From NCBI GenBank assembly GCA_009776955.1, contig WRMW01000003.1:124001-188000 (forward strand): a stretch of 64,000 nt of DNA, read 5' to 3'. The DNA comes from Clostridiales bacterium. GTDB taxonomy: Bacteria > Bacillota > Clostridia > Peptostreptococcales > Anaerovoracaceae. Numbering within the stretch: the stretch's first letter is position 1; each line of letters starts with the position of its first letter. The translations under genes were made by a program, and so were the position numbers. Below, piece after piece: positions 5,129 through 16,571 of this stretch. The notes below the pieces were generated by a model that was not told the origin of the DNA, searched no databases, and saw only the letters and a list, made by a program, of their open reading frames with translations.

Positions 5129-6989
5129 GGATCACCCCCGCGTACGCGGGGAAAACTCGTCATGCCATGCCAGTATGTTCCTTGCCGCGGGATCACCCCC
5201 GCGTACGCGGGGAAAACTTATCCCTCTCATTTTTGCCCTCATACGTTCAGGGATCACCCCCGCGTACGCGGGGAAAACTTCACAATCCCCTCATTCTGCG
5301 CCGAGAGAAGGGGATCACCCCCGCGTACGCGGGGAAAACATCAAGCGCAGCCCACACCTCTGCATCGTTCGGGGATCACCCCCGCGTACGCGGGGAAAAC
5401 GAGCTATCGAGGTATAAATATGACCCCGCAGAGGGATCACCCCCGCGTACGCGGGGAAAACTTCTGCCTCGCCGTCCGCGCCTCGGTCTTGGTGGGATCA
5501 CCCCCGCGTACGCGGGGAAAACATCACGGCTGATGACTTGCCAAATGTTTCAGAGGGATCACCCCCGCGTACGCGGGGAAAACATAACTGCTGACGACTT
5601 GCCGGATGTATCGGAGGGATCACCCCCGCGTACGCGGGGAAAACGGTCGGCGGCGTTTCGTCCGTGTCCGTGTCGGGGGATCACCCCCGCGTACGCGGGG
5701 AAAACTCGTTCTTGAAAACGTAGCCCAACGGGTCAAGGGGATCACCCCCGCGTACGCGGGGAAAACAGGCGGTGATTTATGCGTCGTCGTTTTGGTGGAG
5801 GATCACCCCCGCGTACGCGGGGAAAACTCCACAGCTTCACCGACTTTGCGGCCGTCGATGGGATCACCCCCGCGTACGCGGGGAAAACGGTATCCATGGG
5901 CGCAAAATCTTCCGCAAGTAGGGATCACCCCCGCGTACGCGGGGAAAACGCTGCGAGGTCGGTCGCTGACGCAGCCCCGATGGGATCACCCCCGCGTACG
6001 CGGGGAAAACGGTGCGTACACTTTGCGAGCGACCGACGGCGTGGGATCACCCCCGCGTACGCGGGGAAAACTTGATACGACGCCTTGACGCGCCCGCACT
6101 GGTGGGATCACCCCCGCGTACGCGGGGAAAACGGTTCCGGGCGACGATGAAGTTGTTGGCGAAGGGGATCACCCCCGCGTACGCGGGGAAAACCAAATTG
6201 CGGAAGCACAGCGGTCAAGCAGTCTAGGATCACCCCCGCGTACGCGGGGAAAACTCTCCGGTCCCTTAAACTCTCGGATGCCATCTAGGGATCACCCCCG
6301 CGTACGCGGGGAAAACGGATGGGACGGTACCAAGGATTTTACGAAATAGGGATCACCCCCGCGTACGCGGGGAAAACGTTTCAAGGTGTACGCTTTTCGC
6401 CGTCCGTGCGGGATCACCCCCGCGTACGCGGGGAAAACAAATCGACAAAAACCGCTTGTAATGTATCGGCGGGATCACCCCCGCGTACGCGGGGAAAACA
6501 TGCGTTCGATTGTGTTAGCCTTTGACATTTCGGGATCACCCCCGCGTACGCGGGGAAAACAAGCTGTTAATGGCGGTCATAACAGCGTTGGCGGGATCAC
6601 CCCCGCGTACGCGGGGAAAACCACCTCCTTTCTTTTCTGCATCATCATTCGTCGGGATCACCCCCGCGTACGCGGGGAAAACACCCTTTATTTGCGTTTT
6701 AGGCGTTCTGTCGTAGGATCACCCCCGCGTACGCGGGGAAAACCATATCCGAATACGCAAGACCGTTTTTGTTCCCGGGATCACCCCCGCGTACGCGGGG
6801 AAAACTGTCGGCGCTCAAGTCGTCGGCGTTCGGCGCTGGGATCACCCCCGCGTACGCGGGGAAAACGAATAAGAAAGGAAAACCACCATGTTTAGAGAAG
6901 GATCACCCCCGCGTACGCGGGGAAAACGACAACCAAAATTTCAAAGGCACAAATTGGGGCGGGATCACCCCCGCGTACGCGGGGAAAAC
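5129..6989 (-). CRISPR. Type I-E CRISPR array, leader-proximal block of 31 repeats and 30 spacers
   Basis: Thirty-one identical repeats run from 5129 to the leader-adjacent copy at 6962-6989. The period is 61 bp, with two 34-bp spacers. This block holds the most recent acquisitions, since new spacers enter next to the leader. Neighbouring spacers 5523-5555 and 5584-5616 encode the same peptide (ITADDLP followed by N or D and VSE) with mostly synonymous differences. All intervals here have normal length, in contrast with the older part of the array. Confidence 0.98.
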
Positions 6990-7099
6990 ACATAATTATC
7001 CCTCATTTTGCAACAATCCCTAATTGCAGTATAGCAAAAAATATTCAGTTTTCAAAGTACGTGCCCCACAATGAAGCAAGTTGGTACGCATTGCAAGCC
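6990..7099 (-). promoter_or_regulatory. CRISPR leader with array promoter
   Basis: The 110-bp A/T-rich stretch between cas2 and the first repeat has no gene. On the minus strand it carries TTGAAA (7050-7055), 16 bp, then an extended -10 box TGC-TATACT (7028-7033), which would start the pre-crRNA about 30 bp before the first repeat. The position beside cas1-cas2 and the direction match a type I-E leader. Confidence 0.82.
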
Positions 7100-9151
<2,052 letters not shown>

Positions 9152-9152
<1 letters not shown>

Positions 9153-9847
9153 CAGAACACCTCCATAGGGTCGTGGACATCCCTTCCCAAAGGGTTTGTG
9201 ACCAAAACGGCATCAATCCTGCTGACCACACTTCGATACCCATACCTTCTATAGCTTTGATCAAATGAAATAGGGGCGTCCGCTCTCAAAAAGGCACCCT
9301 TCTCACTCGGGTCTGCATCGATCACAGTTTCAAGGTGCACCTCCCTCGCCTGCCTTTTCTGATACCAAATGCCTGCCTGCCACGGTGCCACCTCAGTGTC
9401 CTTCAAGGCATCCTCCAGACAAAGCCCTCTTTTGACTCCAAGAGATATGGGGCCTGACGGCGGGCAGGAGCGCCTGCCGAGATAAATTGGGAAAACTGGA
9501 CTCCTTACTGCCGTGTCTATTTTGTCCAGCAATACGTCATCTGCCTCCAATCCGACTACAAACAATGCATCTGCAAGATAGTAACGGTCGGATACAAATG
9601 CCTCGCCTGACAAGGAGCGTGCCGTATGAAAATCCCGCATCACCCTGCCAGCCTGATCTATTCTCACTCCAAACCTGACATCGAGCAAATCATCAATGGC
9701 CTCATCGCGCTTTCTGCCCATTGCGGCGGCAATCAGGCCGATGACCCCGCTTTTCGTAGGCTCATGCTCGGTAGTCCTTACGCTGAACCTGCTTGAAGAA
9801 CCCCATGCCTGAAGCGGTGCTGCAAAACGAAGTAATAGTGTGCTCAT
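9152..9847 (-). CDS. cas5e: Cascade subunit Cas5e (CasD)
   Basis: The 231-residue RAMP protein binds the 5' handle of the crRNA in Cascade. The N-terminus LLLRFAAPLQAWGSSSRF and the conserved stretch EPTKSGVIGLIAAAMG are typical. I chose the ATG at 9847, 14 bp after the cas7e stop; a longer frame starts inside cas7e. Its stop overlaps the cas6e start. Confidence 0.95.
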
Positions 9848-9861
9848 CCTGCCCTCCGTCT

Positions 9862-10935
9862 CTATTGGGGGATTGAAAGCATCGCTGACACCTTGGCTTC
9901 CAAGTCTTCCAGCAGCTTTGGCAATGCAACAGCCTCGCCAAGGCTGGAAAGACTTTCGGAAATGACCCAAGCATGCAAAGGTTCCCCGAAATAATCGCCG
10001 TATGTCTTTTCGGCATAGGATATGAGGCGCACCATGCTTTCTTTGGAGTACCCGGCTTCCTTTGCCGCAATTGGCATCTCAAACGCCCCTACTAAGTTTA
10101 TCGGCTGATCCGCCCTGATGGACACAACGACACCGTCAGGCAAGGTGCGATTGGCGAATGTGTTTTGCTTGCCTGTAGGCATGGACGTGATAAACGCCCG
10201 GGCAAATTCTTTTACCGCCTTTGCCGTCGCTTCCGAGGATTTTGACAATTCTTCAAACAATGAATGTCCGGCAACAGTCGCGTATCGATACAATGTCGAG
10301 GAGTTGTACTCTATCGTACCTATCATGCCCGCGCCGGCGTTGTCTTCCGGCGCCATGTCATCCACTGCCGTGAAATAATCATATTCATTGTCGACGCGAT
10401 GCGTAGAGATCGCATGTGCTACCTGCGCCGAGGCATCGCTGCTAAGTGATACGGGTTTCGCAACCATGCGGCCAAACAGAGCGATATCGACCCCAGTGCC
10501 TTCCTTCAGCGCCTCTTGTGCCTCTTTTTTGCCAAACTGCCCTGACAATGCCAGTCTTGCAAGATTTTCAGCCTGCTTTGCGCTCATAAAGAACAATGCT
10601 TTTGCTTCTGCGTCCTTTGTTTTCACCTCTGCCGCATTTATTACCTTTTTAGCAAGTTTCAGGGCATCATCATCGCTTTTTTCAGGATTGATTTTGAGGA
10701 TTTCGCTTTGAACCAAGCCGACAATTCTTTTGGTTCTGACACCAAGTTCGCTTTCGTCGAAGTTCTCCCTGAACATCTCCCGCATTGCACGCTTCCAGCT
10801 TTGCGAAGAAACCCTTGCACGCCTGACGCCGCCATAGACAGCAGTTTTGGGACTTCCCGTGTCATCGCGGTTGACGCAGCTTGGCGGTACCGTCTGAATC
10901 ACATGGAAATCAATATACATTTTGCTATTGCTCAT
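9862..10935 (-). CDS. cas7e: Cascade backbone subunit Cas7e (CasC)
   Basis: The 357-residue protein is expected to polymerise in six copies along the crRNA. The N-terminus is highly characteristic: IDFHVIQTVPPSCVNRDDTG, then KTAVYGGVRRARVSSQSWKR. The start overlaps the end of cse2 by 11 bp, so translation is coupled. Length and motifs are normal for the family. Confidence 0.96.
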   Translation of the reverse strand: MSNSKMYIDFHVIQTVPPSCVNRDDTGSPKTAVYGGVRRARVSSQSWKRAMREMFRENFDESELGVRTKRIVGLVQSEILKINPEKSDDDALKLAKKVINAAEVKTKDAEAKALFFMSAKQAENLARLALSGQFGKKEAQEALKEGTGVDIALFGRMVAKPVSLSSDASAQVAHAISTHRVDNEYDYFTAVDDMAPEDNAGAGMIGTIEYNSSTLYRYATVAGHSLFEELSKSSEATAKAVKEFARAFITSMPTGKQNTFANRTLPDGVVVSIRADQPINLVGAFEMPIAAKEAGYSKESMVRLISYAEKTYGDYFGEPLHAWVISESLSSLGEAVALPKLLEDLEAKVSAMLSIPQ

Positions 10936-11524
10936 TTGCAGACTCCTCCTTTTTACTCTTTTCTACTGTTCCTTTTCTGTAATAATCCTCGCCCCACCGA
11001 AGCAACACCCTGCTTTTCGTATCGGGAAAACCAAGCCCATAAAGGTCGGCGGCAAAAAGTCCATAGTCCAAAGGGATATCCTTTGACTTCAACAGCTGGA
11101 CCATGCCCCTGGCATAGAACGACAATTCGGTATATCCGTTCGCTGTGACAATTGCATCAAAACGCCGCTTTATGGATTGAGCATTGCCGCCATCCGGGTC
11201 TCTTAGCTTTTTTATTGCCGCCCCGAACGAGTCATTTCCTCGGTTCATAGATTCGCTTTTGCCCTGTTGGTGTACGGCGTATAGCGTCAAAGCGGTATAT
11301 ATCGCTTTCTCCGGGGCAGAAATCCTTCCGTCAAGGCTGAGCAGCCTCTCATCCAAGCCATCCAGCACGATATCCCAGACATCGGGCCTGCTTTCCATCT
11401 GCTTCCCAACCCCTTGACGAAGCTTTGCCATCATCGCCTTGGAATATGGGGAGTCGTCAGACAATACCTCAGCCTTCCATTTCACAAAGCTGCGGACAGA
11501 CTCTCGTATTGATATTTCAGCCAT
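10925..11524 (-). CDS. cse2: Cascade small subunit Cse2 (CasB)
   Basis: The 199-residue all-helical protein should form the dimer on the Cascade belly that stabilises the displaced strand. Family recognition rests on position between cse1 and cas7e, length, and the pattern of N-terminal FVKWKAEVLSD and the central helix ending MARLRQG-like (MAKLRQGVGKQ). I chose ATG 11524 (MAEISIRES), which overlaps the cse1 end by 8 bp; the longer frame lies within cse1. Confidence 0.9.
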   Translation of the reverse strand: MAEISIRESVRSFVKWKAEVLSDDSPYSKAMMAKLRQGVGKQMESRPDVWDIVLDGLDERLLSLDGRISAPEKAIYTALTLYAVHQQGKSESMNRGNDSFGAAIKKLRDPDGGNAQSIKRRFDAIVTANGYTELSFYARGMVQLLKSKDIPLDYGLFAADLYGLGFPDTKSRVLLRWGEDYYRKGTVEKSKKEESANEQ

Positions 11525-13133
11525 CCTGACCTCCTTCCAGGGTTTGTGTCGGTATTTCTTTGAATACCTTGCTTTTGAACAAGGAAAAAACATTAGGGCC
11601 ATTAAGATTTGAGTCGCGCCCTACCAATGCTGCATCGGCACACTCCGACACCAGCTTCGTACCCATCCGAAGAATGGAGTCCCGTACAAAGGCTTTCCAC
11701 TCCGCACATCGTTTGTCACGATCGTCGCAAATGCTTGAAATCGATGCAAGCCAGTTTCTGAACGGCAAATCGAAAAACGAGTAGGCTTCCTCTTTGATTG
11801 CGTTCCCTGCGGCTTCCATCAGTTTTTTGTCTTCGCTGTAGGCCCCCGCAGATTTTGCCAAATCCCTTGCAAGGTCGCCAAGCACACGAATACAGGCATC
11901 TGTGCTTTGCAGCGCATCCAGAATATGCGGAAGCCAATGTTGCCCCAAATCCGTAAGCAGATTCGCATTGAATGTCAGACGGTCGGTAATCAGTTCATCG
12001 ATGACCCCCATATTCTTGCCCCACTCGATGCCGACGACCGCAATGTTCACGGCATCAACATCGACAGCGTTTTCAGCCTGAAGCGACCCTCGCCACCTGA
12101 CAACGCCAGGTTGTATGTTTGCTATGTTTTCGGACGTAAATGGCAACAAGGAACTTAGGTCCCGCCAAATGCTGCGCTCCCTGTTCAAGGTATTTGGAAT
12201 ATATTTGTCTTTCAAAGACGGCTCAGAACTGATATGCCACCCGGACATCTGCTCCTCAAATGTGTTTTCTTTGTCAAACACGTCACCGTACGATGATAGC
12301 ACCCCATCGACAACACCTTCGTTCTCAAACAGCAACACGCGCCTTGATTGCCATGTCAGCAAATCAACAAAACCCCTTGGGCGAACATTGGCTTTTGCCG
12401 GGGTCTTGCTGTCATATGCCCAACAAGGCGATCCAAGGGGAATGATCGTATTGTCATCGACAAGCACCATGTTGAGAAGCAACGTCTCAAAAACACTGTT
12501 TCCCGTCAAATATACCACGCCGAGCTTGCCAAGCCAGCCAGTGCCGCCTCCGTTTGGGTCGCCCCCCACGGTGGATGCTTTTTTGCCTGCATAATCCCAT
12601 GCGTGGAGATTTATCAGCCATCTTGCAGCCTCGTCAAAGTTCAGCTGGCCCACTTCGCGTCCCAGCCGGTTTGAGAAAAAGCGCTTGACCGCTCTGCTGG
12701 GTACATCCGCAATGATCTGTGTGACAGGGTTCGTATCCCCATCCTTAGTGCGCAAGCCTGCAACCTGAAAAAACGGTGTCTCGGGATGAAACAAAAAGAA
12801 CCGATCCTCATAGAACTTAAGGTATTGCTCAATCTTTTCATATTGGAAATTTCCCCGCCCCCACAAAGACTTCCACAGTTGAAACATATCCGGCACCTTG
12901 TCAGGCGCAACACACCTTCCAGTAGCATCAATTTTTATGAACACCGCATAAATCACAGCCAGCAGCATACGAAGAATCGCAATATCCTGGGTCGGCAACT
13001 CGCCTGTCAACGCCTTGTAATTATGTGCATTTTTGTATAAATCTAACATCGAGACGGCTTGTCTCCGCCCTGCATCGTCGATCACCATTATCCAAGGCTC
13101 ATACAAAAGATTATACTTTTTCTCTACCGTCAT
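11517..13133 (-). CDS. cse1: Cascade large subunit Cse1 (CasA, Cas8e)
   Basis: The 538-residue protein reads the PAM and recruits Cas3. Recognisable parts are the N-terminal YNLLYEPWI, the AILRMLLAVIYAVF helix, the RFFLFHPETPFFQV segment, and the LINLHAWDYAGKK ... GGGTGWLGKLGVVYL stretch. I chose ATG 13133, which follows AAAGGG at 9 bp; a TTG 9 bp upstream is the alternative. The start overlaps the end of cas3 by 23 bp. Confidence 0.94.
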   Translation of the reverse strand: MTVEKKYNLLYEPWIMVIDDAGRRQAVSMLDLYKNAHNYKALTGELPTQDIAILRMLLAVIYAVFIKIDATGRCVAPDKVPDMFQLWKSLWGRGNFQYEKIEQYLKFYEDRFFLFHPETPFFQVAGLRTKDGDTNPVTQIIADVPSRAVKRFFSNRLGREVGQLNFDEAARWLINLHAWDYAGKKASTVGGDPNGGGTGWLGKLGVVYLTGNSVFETLLLNMVLVDDNTIIPLGSPCWAYDSKTPAKANVRPRGFVDLLTWQSRRVLLFENEGVVDGVLSSYGDVFDKENTFEEQMSGWHISSEPSLKDKYIPNTLNRERSIWRDLSSLLPFTSENIANIQPGVVRWRGSLQAENAVDVDAVNIAVVGIEWGKNMGVIDELITDRLTFNANLLTDLGQHWLPHILDALQSTDACIRVLGDLARDLAKSAGAYSEDKKLMEAAGNAIKEEAYSFFDLPFRNWLASISSICDDRDKRCAEWKAFVRDSILRMGTKLVSECADAALVGRDSNLNGPNVFSLFKSKVFKEIPTQTLEGGQDG

Positions 13134-15993
13134 TCGTGTCAACCCTTTCTGCGGACAGACCCCACTTTCTTGTATATCTTACCACATATCCGCAAAGCTC
13201 TGCTTCATATTTTTCATCCAGAAGCAACACCAATGCCCCCTTTAGCCAGCGTGAGTTCTGCCAACCCCCAATATGCGGAAGCGCTTTTTTTTCAAGCGCT
13301 TCTATCACTTTGTCGATCATCCATGGCGCACACATGATGGATGGAAGGTTCACAGTGCACCCAGCAAGCCGCTCGGCCAGTTCATCAGGGACAAAACCGG
13401 CAGGTATCGTGGTATTCTCGCATACCCAAGGCAGCATTTCTATGTGACCATCTGCAGTTTTTTGTGCAACGATGACTTCTAATGAATCGCTTGTGTCACG
13501 GACGCTTGCCTCCCCTTTTGAATCACTGTCGCCGACTGAAGTAGACAGCCAGCCTATCAATGTCTTGGCTTCATCAACCCTTCGGATGCGAAAACTCTCA
13601 GCCCTTGATATCTTGCAACTAATCTGGTTTTCATGCTCATTGTTCGCGGCCTTGATATCCTGCCTCCACCCTTCTGGAATGGTTGGCCCCTCCTGTTGAT
13701 AGACATCCTGCACAAGTGCTGGTATGTCGGTTGGCAATTTGATTGTGCTGACAGATTTCAGCCGGGCAAAAGTCGCTTCTAGCAAATATCTTCCGTATAT
13801 AACCTCGCTACCCCGATCAAATTCCGGGGCGACTTCGTCATCCCAAGCGCCCAACACCAAACACCTCGCTTCTTTCAACATTTCCGGCCTGTCATTTCGT
13901 TCATGCCGGAATAACCGACCCATCCTCTGAAGGAGAAGATCTATGGGAGCAATATCTGTGATCAATATGTCAAAATCTATATCCAATGACTGCTCCAACA
14001 CTTGAGTCCCTACAATGACTACCTTGTCCGGCCTTTCTCCTTGTGGTCCCAGCTTTCTGCGAAGATCTTCTTCTTTTTTTATCCTTTCCGAGCTGATGAA
14101 ATGGGCATGATACAGCTCAACATTTTCTTCCCCAAATGTCGCCTCCAACGCAATTGCAGTATCGCAGGCACTTCTCACGGTGTTGCGTATGACGCCGGCA
14201 CACCCCCCATTGACCAAATACTTCTCGATGATTTGTGGCAGACATACCTCATCCTCCTTGCTTAGAAACTCTATGCTTATTTCCGTGTTCCGACCGGATG
14301 CCTCAACTTCTTTGAAAAAAAGCTCCTCGCCATCCGAATATGTGATTAATGGGTATGTTCGACAATTGTACCACTCATCTTCGATGTCTTTATCGTCTTG
14401 GGCCTGCGGTAGCTCCCACGGGGATGCCGGCACCGCAGGCTTTTTATTGAGATAAGCGTCAACGATTGCTTTTCTCTTTTGTCCAGGCAGTGTCGCCGAC
14501 AATATAACTACTGGGACTCCATACGCTCCAAACCAGTGCAATGCCCGCTCTAAATATTGGCTCATGTAAGCATCATACGCATGACACTCATCAACAACAA
14601 CCACCTTATCGGCGAGACCGAGATGCCTCAATGCAAGATGTCTTTGCCTCAAAGCTGCCATCAACACCTGATCAATCGTGCCAACAACAAAGTCCGCAAG
14701 TATTCCCTTTTTGCGCCCTCGAAACCATTCGTGCACAATAGCGTTTTGAAACGAACTTTTTCCTTCGCTGTCCTCATCCGCAACATTTATTCCAAAAGAA
14801 AGGTTTGCAAGCCCCTTGTAATCCTCGTTGAATTTTGCCTTGCCATGTGCAAGCGTTATCGTATGGTTCTCATTGCTTAATGTGCCTATCCATTTAAGAA
14901 GCCTTGGAAACAGCCCATCTGTTGTTGCCTGTGTCGGCAACGCAAAAAACAGTCCGCTACGGCCGGTTTTTGCGGCCAATACTTCGGCGGCCATCAATGC
15001 TGCTTCCGTTTTTCCTTCTCCCATAGGAGCCTCTATTACTATTATCCCCGGCTTACGCAAATTGCTCGATATTTCAAGCGATGCGACTTGCAATGGTCGT
15101 GGTTCCACCATTTCAGAAGCATTGAAGCGCGAATGGAAGAATTCTTCGGCCGATAGTACGCTCCAAACGCGTTCGGGTTTCCAGCGAGGGGAAAACTCAA
15201 GGATTTTCCACGCAGTTTCCGCATAGGTTTCAGACGCATCGTTGCGTGGAAACTCAATGCTCTCAAGCGGAAACAGTTCATCGTCGCTTGCAAGCCAATC
15301 TGCCATGATGACGAGTCCTGTCAGAACCACCTGTGCTGGAATGCTCAACTCAAGATTTTTTATTGCATCCAAATCGATACCTGACAGCTCGATTGCATAT
15401 CCTGTAAGCTCCCGTTGCACGGCAACCCACTCCAAATCGCCAAATCCTGTGTTATTTGAAAAACTCACAGCATCATTCAATTGCCCTGTTGACGGACTCA
15501 TGCCGTGATGACCGCCTATCACTACACCGAAAGTTTCTGCAACGCCCTTTGGAAAGCCATTCTCTGTGCCCATTAGAAAATCTTGCAATATCACTTGACT
15601 TGAAATGCTATGTGGGATTTTTTTGTTTGCTGATGTTTGGTTGAACTGCAATCCGGATCGTTCAACGTTTCTTCGCAATATCTCGTTCCTGCTCTGGAAT
15701 TCCGGTGTTGCCTTTCCCAAATCATGTGCTGTTGCGAGAAAAAGAAATATGGTTTGCGCTGTCTTCAAATCATCGTCTATTGTTCGTTTGGCAGACTCCG
15801 AAACCCAGCGTTCCCAAAGAAGTTTCGCAATCTCCACAGCATCGGACATATGCTTGTGTAAAGGAAGCCAACTACCTTCCGGCCACTCTGTATTGAAGAA
15901 AGGTGAAGGTGTTTTCGCCCACAGAGATTTCGCCTTCGAAGACGGTTTTGAAGCTACCGATTCTCTTTTCGCCTTACTGCTGCTTTCAGCCAT
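13111..15993 (-). CDS. cas3: CRISPR-associated helicase-nuclease Cas3
   Basis: The 960-residue effector unwinds and degrades DNA marked by Cascade. The HD nuclease domain shows His48 in LHKHMSDA, His90-Asp91 in ATAHDLGKA and His162-His163 in GGHHGMS. The SF2 helicase follows: Walker A EAPMGEGKTE (321-330), DECH box (468-471), SAT motif in ILSATLPG, and the motif VI region QRMGRLFRHER. The first about 30 residues are Ser/Lys-rich and look unstructured. The gene starts 3 bp after the exonuclease stop and overlaps cse1 at its end, so it sits firmly within the operon. Confidence 0.97.
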   Translation of the reverse strand: MAESSSKAKRESVASKPSSKAKSLWAKTPSPFFNTEWPEGSWLPLHKHMSDAVEIAKLLWERWVSESAKRTIDDDLKTAQTIFLFLATAHDLGKATPEFQSRNEILRRNVERSGLQFNQTSANKKIPHSISSQVILQDFLMGTENGFPKGVAETFGVVIGGHHGMSPSTGQLNDAVSFSNNTGFGDLEWVAVQRELTGYAIELSGIDLDAIKNLELSIPAQVVLTGLVIMADWLASDDELFPLESIEFPRNDASETYAETAWKILEFSPRWKPERVWSVLSAEEFFHSRFNASEMVEPRPLQVASLEISSNLRKPGIIVIEAPMGEGKTEAALMAAEVLAAKTGRSGLFFALPTQATTDGLFPRLLKWIGTLSNENHTITLAHGKAKFNEDYKGLANLSFGINVADEDSEGKSSFQNAIVHEWFRGRKKGILADFVVGTIDQVLMAALRQRHLALRHLGLADKVVVVDECHAYDAYMSQYLERALHWFGAYGVPVVILSATLPGQKRKAIVDAYLNKKPAVPASPWELPQAQDDKDIEDEWYNCRTYPLITYSDGEELFFKEVEASGRNTEISIEFLSKEDEVCLPQIIEKYLVNGGCAGVIRNTVRSACDTAIALEATFGEENVELYHAHFISSERIKKEEDLRRKLGPQGERPDKVVIVGTQVLEQSLDIDFDILITDIAPIDLLLQRMGRLFRHERNDRPEMLKEARCLVLGAWDDEVAPEFDRGSEVIYGRYLLEATFARLKSVSTIKLPTDIPALVQDVYQQEGPTIPEGWRQDIKAANNEHENQISCKISRAESFRIRRVDEAKTLIGWLSTSVGDSDSKGEASVRDTSDSLEVIVAQKTADGHIEMLPWVCENTTIPAGFVPDELAERLAGCTVNLPSIMCAPWMIDKVIEALEKKALPHIGGWQNSRWLKGALVLLLDEKYEAELCGYVVRYTRKWGLSAERVDTNDGREKV

Positions 15994-15996
15994 TTT

Positions 15997-16539
15997 CTAA
16001 TTCTCCTCATGCAATTTCAAGAAGCAATGCAGTGTTGCTCTTGCATCCGCTTCTGCATTGTGTGCATCAGCCAAATCATAGCCATAATATGCCGCACATT
16101 TTCTCAGTGAAACATATTGCCTTAATCTGTGTTTGCCCTTGTCACCGTGCCTTTTTGCAAACTCATTCATAACATCATAGCAGTATTTGCCCGCAAACGA
16201 TATCTCTATGGCACGCAAGAACATTACGTCGAAACGCAGATTGTATGCAACAAGCAATTCCGCAGAATCTATATGGTGCTGAATCGTGTTTCTCAACTCG
16301 CTAATTGCGGGTTTGTCTCGCACATCTTCAGATGCTATTCCATGAATTTTTTGTGCTTCATCCCATGAACTCTTACCAACCGGTTTGAAGAAATCATTCA
16401 TTAGTAGTGTTCCTGTCCCATCTATTATTGCAAGCTGCAAAATCTCATGGCCGCAAGTGGATTTATAATCAGATCCGTCGGGCAAGCCTGTGGTTTCCAC
16501 GTCAAAGACGATGATGCTTTTTCTGTTTATCTTTAGCAA
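15997..16539 (-). CDS. Stand-alone DEDDh (DnaQ-like) 3'-5' exonuclease of the CRISPR operon
   Basis: The 180-residue protein is a minimal DEDDh nuclease: Asp13 and Glu15 in FDVETTGL, Asp104 in YNLRFDVMFL, His160 and Asp165 in AHNAEADARATL, all present. The TTG start at 16539 is supported by AGGGAG five bases before it. It ends 3 bp before cas3, so it is almost certainly the first gene of the I-E operon. DnaQ-family exonucleases can trim prespacers, and in some I-E systems a DEDDh domain is fused to Cas2. A trimming role here is inferred from context; a general DNA-repair role is the alternative. Confidence 0.88.
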   Translation of the reverse strand: MLKINRKSIIVFDVETTGLPDGSDYKSTCGHEILQLAIIDGTGTLLMNDFFKPVGKSSWDEAQKIHGIASEDVRDKPAISELRNTIQHHIDSAELLVAYNLRFDVMFLRAIEISFAGKYCYDVMNEFAKRHGDKGKHRLRQYVSLRKCAAYYGYDLADAHNAEADARATLHCFLKLHEEN

Positions 16540-16571
16540 TTATTCTCCCTTCTGCATATGTCCGAATACGC

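Noticed and set aside
5945-6043. Spacers near 5950 and 6011 share GTCGGTCGCT as reverse complements, suggesting overlapping protospacers
   Set aside because: Only 10 bp match and the flanks differ; chance is a sufficient explanation.
332-7023. Many 60-220 residue plus-strand frames with peptides such as ITPAYAGKT, DHPRVRGEN and GSPPRTRGK
   Set aside because: They are translations of the CRISPR repeat in its three plus-strand frames, with spacer codons between; no ribosome-binding sites.
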